DNA from: Progne subis subis
Taxonomy: Eukaryota > Chordata > Aves > Passeriformes > Hirundinidae
DNA length: 64,000 nucleotides
Direction: 5' to 3'
Assembly: GCA_022316685.1 (NCBI GenBank)
Contig: JAKJHU010000024.1
Coordinates: forward strand, 5,712,501-5,776,500
Part shown: piece by piece, positions 53,088-62,142 of the stretch
Layout of the letters: each line of letters opens with the position of its first letter
Numbering within the stretch: the stretch's first letter is position 1
Made by a program: the position numbers and the translations under genes
Notes under the pieces: model-generated
Databases searched by the model: none
The model's input: only the letters and a program-made list of their open reading frames with translations
Told to the model about the DNA's origin: nothing

Positions 53088-53123
53088 GCGGAGGAGGCGG
53101 AGGTGGCGGAGGTGGCGGAGGTG
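53088..53123 (+). repeat. 9-bp tandem repeat (AGGTGGCGG)
   Basis: Three to four copies of a GGA/GGT/GGC triplet-based 9-mer lie at the 5' edge of a CpG island. A C-rich stretch follows at once. Confidence 0.8.
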
Positions 53124-53239
53124 CCCCCCGGGGCCCTTCCCCGGCCCCGCCGGGCTGGCGCTCCGGCGCCCGGGCTCTTTCGGCGCGGAGCGGGGCGGCA
53201 GCGCCGATAAACATGGCTTTCCGGAGCCGGTGAACAAAG

Positions 53240-53245
53240 GTATTT
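53240..53245 (+). other. Alternative 5' splice donor inside CpG island
   Basis: ACAAAG followed by GTATTT sits just past the centre of the 53.06-53.57 kb CpG island. It would suit a short first exon started within that island. It is weaker than the 52,706 donor, and the two may be alternatives. Confidence 0.25.
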
Positions 53246-53454
53246 AGTGCCGCGGCGCGCCGCCACGGGCACCTCCCGCACGGCGCGGGGAAGGTGCGAG
53301 GCGCGCAGCGCGGCGGGGCTCGCTCCCCCGGTGCCCGAGGGCGTGCGGCCGGCCGGGAGCGCCGGGGCCGGGGCGGGCGGGGGCGCGGGGCTGGCAGGGC
53401 CCCGTCGGCGGCAGCGGCGGCCCCGGGAGGGGAGCGGAGCGGCGGTCGGAGCTC

Positions 53455-53482
53455 GGCGCTGTCCGCCGCCGCGGGTGCTGAG
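53455..53482 (-). promoter_or_regulatory. Extended-gap RE1 (REST/NRSF) element candidate
   Basis: Read on the - strand, the element has a left half CTCAGCACC (8 of 9 to TTCAGCACC), a 9-nt gap, and a right half GGACAGCGCC (10 of 10). The classical RE1 has a 2-nt gap. REST is known also to bind half-sites whose centre-to-centre spacing is about 16-19 bp, and the spacing here is about 18. It lies in CpG island E, about 2.2 kb upstream of miR-137, a neuronal microRNA reported to be under REST control. A chance match in GC-rich DNA is possible. Confidence 0.5.
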
Positions 53483-53695
53483 GGGCCCGCGGGCGGGGGG
53501 CGCGGCGGGCCGGGCCGGTGCGGGACGGCGGCGGCGGGGCTGGGCACGGGAAGTTTCGGCAGGCGCTGTATTGGCGGGGAGTAGTGGGGGGGCTGCTGGT
53601 CGGGGAGGGGAAGGGCAGTGTCAGATGGACACAGCGAGAACTGAACTGACGCCGCCCGGGGCTGCTTTTCCCCGAGAATCGCATTCTTTAATATT

Positions 53696-53745
53696 AAAAA
53701 AAAAAAGCCCCAAACAACAAAAAACAACCAAAAAACCAACCCCAC
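53696..53745 (+). repeat. A/C-rich low-complexity tract
   Basis: A-runs broken by CCCC and CAAC, of the same general kind as 48,554-48,600. Confidence 0.8.
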
Positions 53746-53770
53746 GCAAAGTTTGGATTTCTGCCTAATT

Positions 53771-54399
53771 CTCGATGCGTTTGTGGAGCGCCTCCCAATT
53801 TAGGGGAATATCGGTCTAGGGTATCAGTATGGAGTGGTTTTGCCACGACTCGGTGCATTTCACTTTTTCGAACGGCTTTTGTTCAAGTTGAAGGAAACCC
53901 ACTGCATCAGTTATTTGAGTGCCAACGCCAGCTAATGGGGTTACAGCCGTCAGTTTCACAGCGGGGAAAAATTACAATGTTTGTTATTTACTTTCCAGCT
54001 GCCATTTAGTATACGACTTGAAAGCTTGCTATGTTAGAGGATACAGGAAATTACACCTAAAATGAGATTAAAATAGAGGAGAGTGTGTTGGAAATATTTT
54101 TTAAATTATTTAAGGTAGTGTAGCTATCAAAGTATTTTTTTCTCTTTCCCTCTTTGTTTTTCTCATTTCTTTCAAATTCAAGCAAGAATTTGTGATACAA
54201 AACAAATGCCGTCTTCTCTTATGTTTTCATAGGAAGCATAGTGGTAACACGTCAACGGAGGCAAGGGCTCATGTTCAGGAAGAAATCTGTAGAAAAAGCA
54301 AGCATCTTGTAGTAATTTCGGTTGGAATCTAATCAACAAGCTGGTCAGTCACCGAGTGCAGTGGATAATGGGGGCTCTGTGCTGCATAATTACTCATGG
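53771..54399. other. Inter-island region without recognised gene
   Basis: AT-leaning and non-repetitive, with no open frame of note. It could be intron of the host RNA. Confidence 0.5.
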
Positions 54400-54600
54400 C
54401 TGAAGAAGTGCGGAGTACCCCTGCTCTGCGCGGGTTCGGACCGTGCGGTGCTAATTTCATTGCCCCCTCCCCACCACTCACACGGAAGCTGTTCCTAGCA
54501 TCAGAAGCCGGGCTGAAATAGCACGGAGAAGTTCCTTAGCGCTAGGCGAAGTGTGCTGTACCATGACGTTGCAGAGATCCTTTCTATTTAGTTGGCGAAC

Positions 54601-54614
54601 AATAAACGTTTATT
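54601..54614. promoter_or_regulatory. 14-bp palindromic forkhead/homeobox-like site
   Basis: AATAAACGTTTATT is a perfect inverted repeat with two head-to-head RTAAAC-like forkhead words. It overlaps TTTATTATC, which appears again at about 54,739. It lies in AT-rich sequence between CpG-rich blocks, about 1 kb upstream of miR-137. Confidence 0.35.
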
Positions 54615-54760
54615 ATCACCGCGGCAGATCATCAGACAAAGCTTCCCCCTCCCGCCTCCCCCAGGCACGAGCGCCGCTGATAAGGGAACTGCTCCGGGTG
54701 ACAGGCAGAGCCGCAGGCGCCATTCGGAAATAACTTCTTTTATTATCGTTATTTTTTCCC

Positions 54761-54778
54761 CCGGTTCGCCTTTTGCAG
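54761..54778 (+). other. Candidate 3' splice acceptor
   Basis: A long pyrimidine tract (54,748-54,775) ends in CCTTTTGCAG at 54,778, which is a good acceptor. No clear donor follows within the CpG-rich block up to 54,920; a GTAGCA at about 55,086 is possible. It is reported as an optional host-RNA splice site. Confidence 0.25.
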
Positions 54779-55028
54779 ACCTTGGCAGGGCGGCGGCAGG
54801 TGCCGGGGCGGAGGTGCTCTGCCGCCGCCCCCGCCCGCCGCCGCGGAGCCGCCTGCCCGGCTCGGCACCTTGCAGCCGCCGGGCTCCGCCGTTCGGGCAC
54901 ACGCGGGCAGCGGAGTGCGCTGAATTTGTACTTTGAAGCCTTTTTCGCCTTAGATTTTTATGGCGCTGGGAGGCCTGACAGAGGAGCGCCTCTGATGAGA
55001 TCGGAGCCTTTGCTATTTTTTTCTTTGA

Positions 55029-55043
55029 TTTTTTTTTTTTTTT
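55029..55043 (+). repeat. Poly-T tract (T15)
   Basis: Fifteen T residues followed by CCCCTCTCC. Confidence 0.9.
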
Positions 55044-55247
55044 CCCCTCTCCATCGCCTTCCTTTCCGCCCTCCCTCCTCTTGGTAGCACATCGAGTCAG
55101 TGTGAGTCAGGACTTGTAAAATGCATTTCCAAAGCCCAGATGAAAAGTCTCTCAGGCGTGTCTGCTGCTTTATCGGAGCTTTCCCAAGCCCACCTATGCA
55201 AACAGATTTGTAATATTTGTGTGCTTAACCGTGCATCTCTTTTACAG

Positions 55248-55362
55248 GAATCTGTTGCTGCGTATGACATCTCTTGCAAGCTCCCAGAGAGAACTGATGG
55301 AGCATACAGCTAGGGAATAGGATACCAGAGAAGCACAGAGGAAGAATCCAAGCAATCACCAG
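55248..55362 (+). ncRNA. MIR137HG: Candidate internal exon of miR-137 host RNA
   Basis: This 115-nt block has strong splice signals on both sides. Upstream is a possible branch point CTTAAC followed by a pyrimidine-rich tract ending TTTTACAG at 55,247. Downstream is a consensus donor, CAG followed by GTAAAC from 55,363. It contains no convincing reading frame. It lies about 300 nt upstream of the hairpin on the same strand. I therefore read it as a non-coding exon of the MIR137 host transcript. Transcript evidence is not available here, and an alternative is that it is only part of a larger unspliced primary transcript. Confidence 0.6.
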
Positions 55363-55617
55363 GTAAACTCAGCCTTACTTTGATTTATTTCCTTTCACCT
55401 TGCCTGCAAGCTCTTGCCCACTCCAGTAAGGGAGCAGGAGAGCAGAGGGACTGTACGCGTGTGTATTAAATGCCTACTCCTCTCGCTCACTTCCTCAGGA
55501 TTGGGAAGGTTCTGCGTACAGTGGATATGGGACAAGATCGCTCGGCAACCCTTGTGGATTCTCCTTCTTCTAGAGGCGAATTATAGTTATGGATTTATTG
55601 TCCCGGTGCAGCACTTC

Positions 55618-55647
55618 CACCACCACCACCAGCAGCAACAGCACCAG
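55618..55647 (+). repeat. CAC/CAG triplet tract abutting pre-miR-137
   Basis: An imperfect run of CAC, CAG and CAA triplets ends at the 5' base of the hairpin. In human a 15-bp VNTR (GCAGCGGCAGCGG type) sits in the same place, a few bases 5' of pre-miR-137. The unit differs here, but the position is alike. Confidence 0.85.
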
Positions 55648-55667
55648 CTTTCTGACTCTCTTCGGTG

Positions 55668-55690
55668 ACGGGTATTCTTGGGTGGATAAT
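55668..55690 (+). ncRNA. MIR137: mature miR-137-5p arm
   Basis: This 23-nt 5' arm starts ACGGGUAUUC and ends GGAUAAU. It pairs with the 3p arm with a few internal mismatches, as in other vertebrates. It is usually the minor (passenger) strand. The exact ends are taken from the known human product and not from reads. Confidence 0.9.
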
Positions 55691-55703
55691 ACGGATTACG
55701 TTG

Positions 55704-55726
55704 TTATTGCTTAAGAATACGCGTAG
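55704..55726 (+). ncRNA. MIR137: mature miR-137-3p (guide strand)
   Basis: This 23-nt 3' arm starts UUAUUGCUUAAG and ends CGCGUAG. It is the dominant guide strand in vertebrates. Its seed at nt 2-8 is UAUUGCU, so target recognition should be the same as in mammals. All bases agree with the human mature sequence as I recall it. Confidence 0.95.
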
Positions 55727-55744
55727 TCGAGGAGAGTACCGGCG

Positions 55745-55766
55745 GCGGGCAGGCAGGCAGGCAGCG
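55745..55766 (+). repeat. GGCA tetranucleotide repeat after pre-miR-137
   Basis: About four to five copies of GGCA/GGCG directly follow the 3' base of the hairpin. With the CAC/CAG tract, simple repeats flank the precursor on both sides. Confidence 0.8.
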
Positions 55767-55839
55767 CGACCGCCCCCAGCCCACCAGCTGGCTCCTCACC
55801 TCCTCTAGTTGCCAAGGTAGCACCTTTTCCATCTTTTCC

Positions 55840-56430
55840 TACGCTTTGCAATGTTTCATTCTGTGTCTCTGCCCGGGCGGGGGGAGCTGGAACGCCCTGT
55901 CTCTTGCGGAGGGGGGTGCCCGGTGTGTGTGTGTGTGCCTGGGAGCGACCCGGGGCCGGGGAGGGCCGCGGCAGGGCCGGCCAAGCTCCTCGGCAGAGGG
56001 TGGCCGGGACGGCCGGGGCCGCGCCCGGGCGGGCAGCGCTCTTTGGGCCGCGCCGGCGCCGGGGGAAGGCTCTCGCCCCGTCCGGGCAGCCCCGGCACTC
56101 GGTCAGCAGCCCCCGGACCGCTCCGTCCGCGGCCCCTCGTCCCTCTCTGGCGTGGGGCGCGGATGGGGGAGCCGAGGCGGCCGGCCTCGCCTGCCAGGGG
56201 TCCCTCCCACGGGGCGCGGGGTGGGCGCGGGGTGCCCGCAGGGCCGCGGCGGCCCCGGCTCGGTCCGCGGCCCCGGCAGAGCCCGGGCTGCCGCCCCCCC
56301 GGCCGTCACGGCCCCGGCCCGCAGCAGCCGAGTCGTGCGGGGCTGGGGGTGCCCGCGGGCGGGGAGGTGCCGAGCACCCCGCGCTAGCGAGGCGAGAGAC
56401 ACCCAACACGGCCGCAGAGCGCCCCACGCC
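55840..56430. promoter_or_regulatory. CpG island G, just downstream of the miR-137 hairpin
   Basis: This is a very CpG-dense block starting about 100 nt after the precursor. Together with the upstream islands it leaves miR-137 inside a CpG-rich domain of about 7.5 kb. Long frames on both strands here are compositional artefacts. Confidence 0.75.
55923..55937 (+). repeat. Short (GT)n microsatellite
   Basis: Seven to eight GT units inside CpG island G. Confidence 0.9.
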
Positions 56431-58224
56431 CGGGGAAAACCCTCTTCCCCGGCTGCCGGGGGGTTCGGCCATCCAGGGGAGCAGTTTGAGGCCGGTTGCT
56501 TTCAATGGAAGCAATGCCTCTTTCATCCTCACCCTGCAACCTGGTGAGGGTAGGATTAAGAATCCACTTTCACGCCAGCTCCAGGCCAGCAGAGTTTACC
56601 AGCTTCTGAGGCCCCAGACTGAGACACATGCTCAGGGCCACAGCTGAGGGGATTTTCCCCTCTGCAGCTCAGGTGGTGCCTTATTTTTGTCCTTTTCAAG
56701 AGCTCAGGACTCCCCAAATGCTACTTGCAGCTGGAGAGGTGGGAGACACAACTAAGGGAGTGTTGATTCCCATAACTGGCCGAGACATGCCCCATCGCTT
56801 TAACACAGGGGAAGTCCAACAGTCCTTCTCTCCAATCTCAGCAACAGGACACAAGATTTGGTTAAAACCTGACCAGTCTTTCAGATGTTGTGCTTAGGAA
56901 AATCCAGGCATAGCATTCATAGTTCCAGTCTTTTTTTCCCTGCTCCTCTGCCCACAAGCCCTGCAGAGAAAAGGAGCAGGGTGTGATCATCCCTGTGTTT
57001 TGCCATTCATGGCCTCTCCACGTGCCCATATGATCCCAGATCTTGCTGCCATGTAGTCACAATTGTGAGACCAGACTTCAACCTTAAGTGAATTAGATCA
57101 GAAGCCATTTTAAAGGAAGAACAGGAGTCCTGTGATAAGACAGCCTTTTTGAATGCATCTTTCCCCAACCCCAGCTATGATGGGGCTAGGAATGATTTTT
57201 AATATGGACAAGCCAGACGTGTGGCGATCGTTGAGGGCGTGAGGTGGGCTGATGGAGAATGTCTTTGTCTCTTGCTTAGCGATTGAAAGGCTGTCAATGT
57301 TCTACTTAATAATTTCCAACAACTGCCAAAGCAATCTTAGTCTGTTGCCTTTAGTAGTGAGTGGAGTGCTCGTTGTAACACAGACGCGTGGATCTGTTAT
57401 TCTTTAGACACATCTTTGATGCTAGCACTCTGATCCTTGTGTTTCTCTAATACCACTTGAAAGAAGATTTTTTCCTTGTAGTTTAGTATGTTCAACAGCC
57501 TCAGAAATAATGTTAAATTATGCTTTAAAAAGACATGATCAGCTGCTAAATCATAGCCAGTTCAGCACCGTAACACATCCACATTCACAAGTGCTGCAGG
57601 AACAGCGATGGAAACACTATTTTAAAACCCAGGTTTGTATTGCAAACCTCTCTCTGGTCAGAGCTTTTAGTTGACATTTTCCCTTGAGTCATGACTTAGA
57701 ACATTATTAAGAGTTCCCATTTCATCACATAAAGGGTGTGGATTTGTTTGCTCTTTGCTTGGTTGTGTATCTTGTGTAGGGTGTATTGAACAGGCTTAAT
57801 ACAAGCTTAGGAAATTGTTCTCTATACTTGGTTTCTTCTAGTTGCTTTCTGTAAAGCATGATGAGATGGTTTTGCTGAATAATGCCTTAATGACAGGGCT
57901 GATGCATTTTTAATGCATGTACTCTTTGTCATTGTCAAAATTAACATTTTGATGATTGTAGATTTCTCTAAAATCTTTCGGGAATTGCTATGCTATGTGG
58001 GTTAAAAGAGTGGAAGTGTAAGATCCGACTGGAGAAATACTGGATATGCTCAACAAAATGATTCTAGATTATTGTGTAAATGCTCAATGGGAACTCTTGG
58101 ATAATGTTTCCCAATAGCATGATCTCAGAGGGACTCCCCCCATATATTAGCAGTTCCAGGGGTCTGTCACATACATATATTGAAGGACGGACAGAAGGGG
58201 TTGTGTCTGAACAACAGACCTCTA

Positions 58225-58420
58225 GGTAGTGACTATTCATACTATGGGTCTGATCCTGGCAATGCACATAGCTTCCACAGGAATGCTCAGGAAAGCAAGC
58301 TTGCTCATGTTAACTCCAAAATATTTAGGGCCAAATCCTACTATTCAATGCAATAGCAAACTCCCAATTGATTTCGCTGTGGGAAAGATTAAACCCCTAG
58401 TGAAAGGGATTTTTTACAAT
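58225..58420. mobile_element. Probable old interspersed repeat of amniote type
   Basis: Words such as GGGTCTGATCCTGGCAATGC, GGGCCAAATCCTACTATTC and CCAATTGATTTCGCTGTGGG resemble the family whose ends read 'GGGCCTGATCCTGC' around a 'CCCATTGACTTCAATGGG' core, abundant in turtles, crocodilians and birds. The family name is not certain to me. Confidence 0.4.
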
Positions 58421-60561
58421 GCTACACTCCCTACTTTGCTTTAGAAATTCTGTGTGCTAAAAAATAACTCTAAAACCTCCCTGCCTCTAGTAGTCTAATG
58501 ATATTTCATTAACGGCAAAAAATAACCCTAAAAGTTTACAGTGGTACATAGTAAGAAATTACTTTATAAATAACAGGATTTAATTGTACCAGTATGAGCA
58601 TTTCCTAAGATATTTTAGAATGAGGTTTGTGGCAGCACCAAGTGTACATTAACAGCTATTTTGGTGAGGGCATGTTTAATTAAATTCAGAACACTAAATT
58701 TCTGTTTTAAAATGGGTTTTTTAATCTGCATCCTGGTAGAAAATTAAATTAAAAAATTACCCCAAAAATAATTACTTGAACTTAGCCTTGTCTTTAAAGG
58801 CCATAATCCTGTGAAGATTTATATCTCTGGGTAATTTTCTCTGCTGGAGTAGCCTCGAAGGCTGCTGCCATAGGTAAGTCGCTGTCACGCCAGGGCCCCA
58901 GAGCGGCGCAGGCGGTTGATGGCAGAGCAGACGCTGGTGTGACACTGTGATACTGGCTGTCCCCAGCCCTGCTCAGGCCTTCCCAGAGCGGGGAGCTGCC
59001 CGAAGGGCTCTGTCCCTGAGCACAGTGGGCACATCGTGCCCCAGGGCGGGAGTGGGAGAACAAAGAGCAGGTTTGGTCCCTACTGTCCTGTGCAGGCAGG
59101 GTCACAGCCTTGCCTGGGTCTGCCCACAGCGTGAAGCATTTCTCTGCTTAGCTGTACCCTAAATTTAGTGGTAGGGACTGCCATTGGATTTCAGGTGATC
59201 TTTCCAGAAATATTTAGAACTGCAGCCCTTACATACATATATATCCCTGAATGGAATAAACATGCATATATACACACAGGCACCCCTCTCTGAAGAGAGG
59301 CTAGAGCACAGCAGAAAAGCCCCATTCTCCCAGACCTGACAGAGGCACTACAGCCACTCACCTCAGCAGGGGCCGTGCTGTTGCAGTACGTATTTATGAC
59401 CTGTGTTACGACTCCTCTTGCTGCTGCAAATTTGCCTAAAATAAATGCCCACTGTATTGCATATAGATGTATACGGATATGTAGATGTTTTACTTTGCGC
59501 TTTTAAGACTACATATGATTTTGAGGGGAATGCAAGTTTTCTTCCCATAACAAGTTACTGTCTTTTGTGTCAGTTTAGGTGGCTTCCAGTGTTCGTAGGG
59601 TTTTCTTGAGGAAACTGCAAACAGTAGTATCTATACATCCACACAGCTCTACAAATACTTTGCGGCTGTAAGAATAAGCTAGCTAGCCTTTCTCTCTGCC
59701 TTTTTACATCACACTAGCCATAATGTACAAAACTGTATTTTTACGCGCTTTTAAAAATAAATCACGTCTTTACGTACACAAAAGGCTTTTTCTTTTCTTC
59801 CTTTAAATAGATTACTATTTTTCTGAAAAGCATCGCCCCCAGGTATTACCCGTAGCTGTTATGACACCTCACCATTTAGTGTTGTAAAGGTAAATCATAA
59901 CACTCATTAATAGGAGCCATAAATTTTTACCAGAATCATCATCTAACTCCTGAAAGCTTTAATGGTAGAAACATTTCCTGGGCTAACGCCCATGATGATT
60001 ACATGCTTTTTATTGCTATCATTTAGTAACCAAATTGCTCAAAAATCAAAGGACTTGATTATCACATACCTGCAATGCATAGAGCTATTTATAAATGTTG
60101 GCTCGATAATAACAATGACTCAAAAGAAATTTAAATGATGGACCAAAAATAAGTAGTATAAAAGTGAAAAAACAGGCCAGAATTCAGAGGTGATGGAAAA
60201 AATCTGACTGCAAAGGGCAGAGAGGATCCTGAGGAAGGTAAAGAGAAGAGTCTAGGAGGTGATGGTAGAAGGTAGATGTGACCCAGCTTTTCAGAGTTAG
60301 AGGGCAGAGAAGAGATGAGGCATCAGGGACTGTAAGTGAGGAGGCATCGCAGTGTGGCGCTGGAAGTATGCACCAGAAGTGTTGAAACCAGGGCTGGAAC
60401 ATCACACAAGTTTGGTAGTTTGCTTCCTGGAAAACCAGTATCTAGTTATAAGTAGCCAACAAAAAATTGGGTGAAACAGTCCAGAAACTAGAGCGGGTTG
60501 ATTGATGAGAAAAAAATAAGAGCCTTGAATATATAGCTGAAAGGTGGTTTATATATGTTTT

Positions 60562-60588
60562 TATACACACACACACACACACACACAT

Positions 60589-60620
<32 letters not shown>
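60562..60620. repeat. Compound CA-TA-TG microsatellite, inverted
   Basis: A (AC)n run of about 11-12 units, an AT-only (TA)n core, and a (TG)n run of about 9 units follow one another. The whole forms a near-perfect inverted repeat of nearly 60 bp, able to fold as a cruciform or Z-DNA. It is probably length-polymorphic. Confidence 0.95.
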
Positions 60621-60639
60621 ACTACGCATACCTAGCCAA

Positions 60640-60775
60640 AATTACATAATAATGCCCATGTGGATAAATGAAATAAGTATCCTGCTTTTGAAATTGTTCT
60701 CCTGCAGAAGCCAGTGGGAATTTTCCATTGATTTCAGGGGTTTTAGAATTTCTCCTGTCTGCAGGAAAGCAGTGT
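60640..60775. mobile_element. Probable old interspersed repeat of amniote type
   Basis: CCAGTGGGAATTTTCCATTG followed by ATTTCAGGGGTTTTAGAATT carries the 'CCATTGATTTCAATGGG' core of the same general type as the 58.2 kb element. It is short and diverged. Confidence 0.4.
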
Positions 60776-62118
60776 AGCCTGGTGTGTGCAAATAGACGTA
60801 GAAGCTATATATGGAGAAAATGCAGCATGGCTAGCAAGAAACATTTCCTTTCAGTAAACCCAATACCCCTCTAGTCAGTGGGGATGATACAAAGCAACAG
60901 AGCAATCTCCAGGCAGGAAAGCCCTTGCCTGGGAGATGTAAAATTAACTTGGCCAAGACATAGCAAGCAGTAGTCACCCTAGGAGGGCTGGAGAGGTGTC
61001 TGGGGAGGCCTCCTCGCCTCTGACGGTTGCTACACAGCTCTATGGAGCTGAAATGGCTCCGATAATTTCTCAACGCTGTATGCCACTAGAAAGAAAGGGC
61101 TAGGCCCACAAGAGGTAACTTACACTTTCCAAACGACTCAAGTATTTCAGATTAAGTAGCTCTTTTATCTGTTTTGGGGTCAGTTGTCACCACTGTGTTG
61201 CTCTGCATCAGCTCCTCTGAGTTGCATGCAGTGTACACCCCTTTCACATTATTGCATGAGGCATGAAACATTGGAAAAATATAGCTGACTTTAATATTAA
61301 CAATTGCTGATTCATAACCTTGTTTGTAATATTAGCAGTTCCCTTACTAAATCAGGACAATACCACAAAGTTTATTAATGATCACGGGTCAAACCAATGT
61401 TTTAAATCATTGGAAATCAAAGATAAATTGATCAACATGGGGTTGGTCTTCTCTAATTGGAGAAAGAGGAACATTCTGAACCAGAACAGTACAGCATGCA
61501 ATTGTGCAGCCTGTTACCAAAAAAAGAACCATCTCACTGCATCTTACAGAGGCATTTACATAGATAATGTAGATTTCATCTGACTACTTTTAGATTATCT
61601 GATAGTAAGAGCTGGGCAAATACTCACATTCTCCTAACAAGACGCTGATAAAAAAAATTCAAATAAAAAGGCGTCACTAATTACTGCATTATTAAGGATT
61701 TATTTTATTTCTTTAATTCAGGTGTTATTTCTTTAATAGTAGGAGCAGAGAGGCTTGGTGCACTAATGCTTCCCACCGTCTGGAAACTCGTCCTTTAACA
61801 ATCATTCTTCAGGAGATAACTTACCTGGTTACTCCAAGAAAATGCTTTTCGTATTATCCCTTCATCAATTTGCCATGATACAGTCTTCTGTTTTACAGTT
61901 TATTGTTTTACTGGAGCAACATTTATTAAAGTCTTGATGCTCTGGTTGTTAAAAATGGCCACTGTGGTAAAAATTGTTTCTTGTTCCCCTGCTTTCCTCC
62001 ACTGCCTTGCTGTCCCCCTTTCTGTTTACAATACATGCGAAAGATTTGAGGGGATGGAATGGATTTTTGTTCTCCATGTGTTTTATATTAGAAATGTCAG
62101 GATCATTTAATTTCCTAA

Positions 62119-62142
62119 TTTTTTTTTTTTTTTTTTTTTTTT
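62119..62142 (+). repeat. Poly-T tract (T24)
   Basis: Twenty-four T residues in an AT-rich setting. Confidence 0.9.

Larger units (their letters stand above)
53060..53570. promoter_or_regulatory. CpG island E with extended-gap REST-like element
   Basis: This is a dense CpG island about 2.1-2.6 kb upstream of miR-137. It contains a 9-bp GGA/GGT-rich tandem repeat near its 5' end, many GC boxes, and a REST/NRSF-like bipartite motif at 53,455-53,482. It is my preferred candidate for the proximal host-gene promoter because a donor-like site (53,240) lies inside it. Confidence 0.7.
54400..54920. promoter_or_regulatory. CpG island F and adjacent control sequence
   Basis: CpG content is moderate from 54,400 and high from 54,780 to 54,920. 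The first part mixes CpG-rich pieces with AT-rich factor-site-like words: a CRE-like TGACGTTG at 54,564 and a 14-bp palindrome AATAAACGTTTATT at 54,601-54,614. This mixture is typical of conserved regulatory DNA. Confidence 0.55.
55646..55747 (+). ncRNA. MIR137: pre-miR-137 hairpin (MIR137)
   Basis: This is the precursor of microRNA-137, processed by Drosha and Dicer and loaded into Argonaute to repress mRNAs through 3'UTR sites. Known roles include neural differentiation and synaptic function, with targets such as EZH2, KDM1A, CDK6 and MITF. In the sequence, a lower stem pairs CTCTC near 55,656 with GAGAG near 55,731. The 5p arm (55,668-55,690) pairs with the 3p arm (55,704-55,726) around a 13-nt loop. 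The seed of the 3p arm (nt 2-8, UAUUGCU) is intact. From 55,652 to 55,740 I see no difference from the human precursor as I recall it; differences begin only in the flanks. The ends are set by analogy with the 102-nt human entry. Good splice signals upstream indicate that it lies within an exon of a spliced host transcript. I could not run an alignment, but the identity is secure. Confidence 0.97.
55499..55815 (+). ncRNA. MIR137HG: Candidate host-gene exon carrying the miR-137 hairpin
   Basis: A pyrimidine-rich acceptor (CTCGCTCACTTCCTCAG, ending 55,498) opens this block. With the donor at 55,363 it would define a 136-nt intron. The exon contains a CAC/CAG-rich tract at 55,618-55,647, the pre-miRNA, and a GGCA repeat directly after it. 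The 3' boundary is uncertain. A donor-like AAG followed by GTAGCA at about 55,816 is one option, but the exon could equally run on to a polyadenylation site downstream. The host RNA is not expected to encode a protein. Confidence 0.5.

Noticed and set aside
53005..53745. 246-residue - strand frame in CpG island E
   Set aside because: Proline/alanine/arginine composition of stop-poor GC-rich DNA, with no recognisable domain.
55711..56532. 273-residue - strand frame overlapping miR-137 and CpG island G
   Set aside because: It overlaps several other long frames, is GC-driven, and runs through the microRNA stem, whose constraint is explained by the hairpin.
55748..56700. Search for miR-2682, which lies near miR-137 in human
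   Set aside because: No sequence resembling its mature arms was seen downstream of the hairpin. It is probably absent in this lineage.
57561..57569. REST left half-site TTCAGCACC
   Set aside because: No right half follows at canonical or extended spacing.
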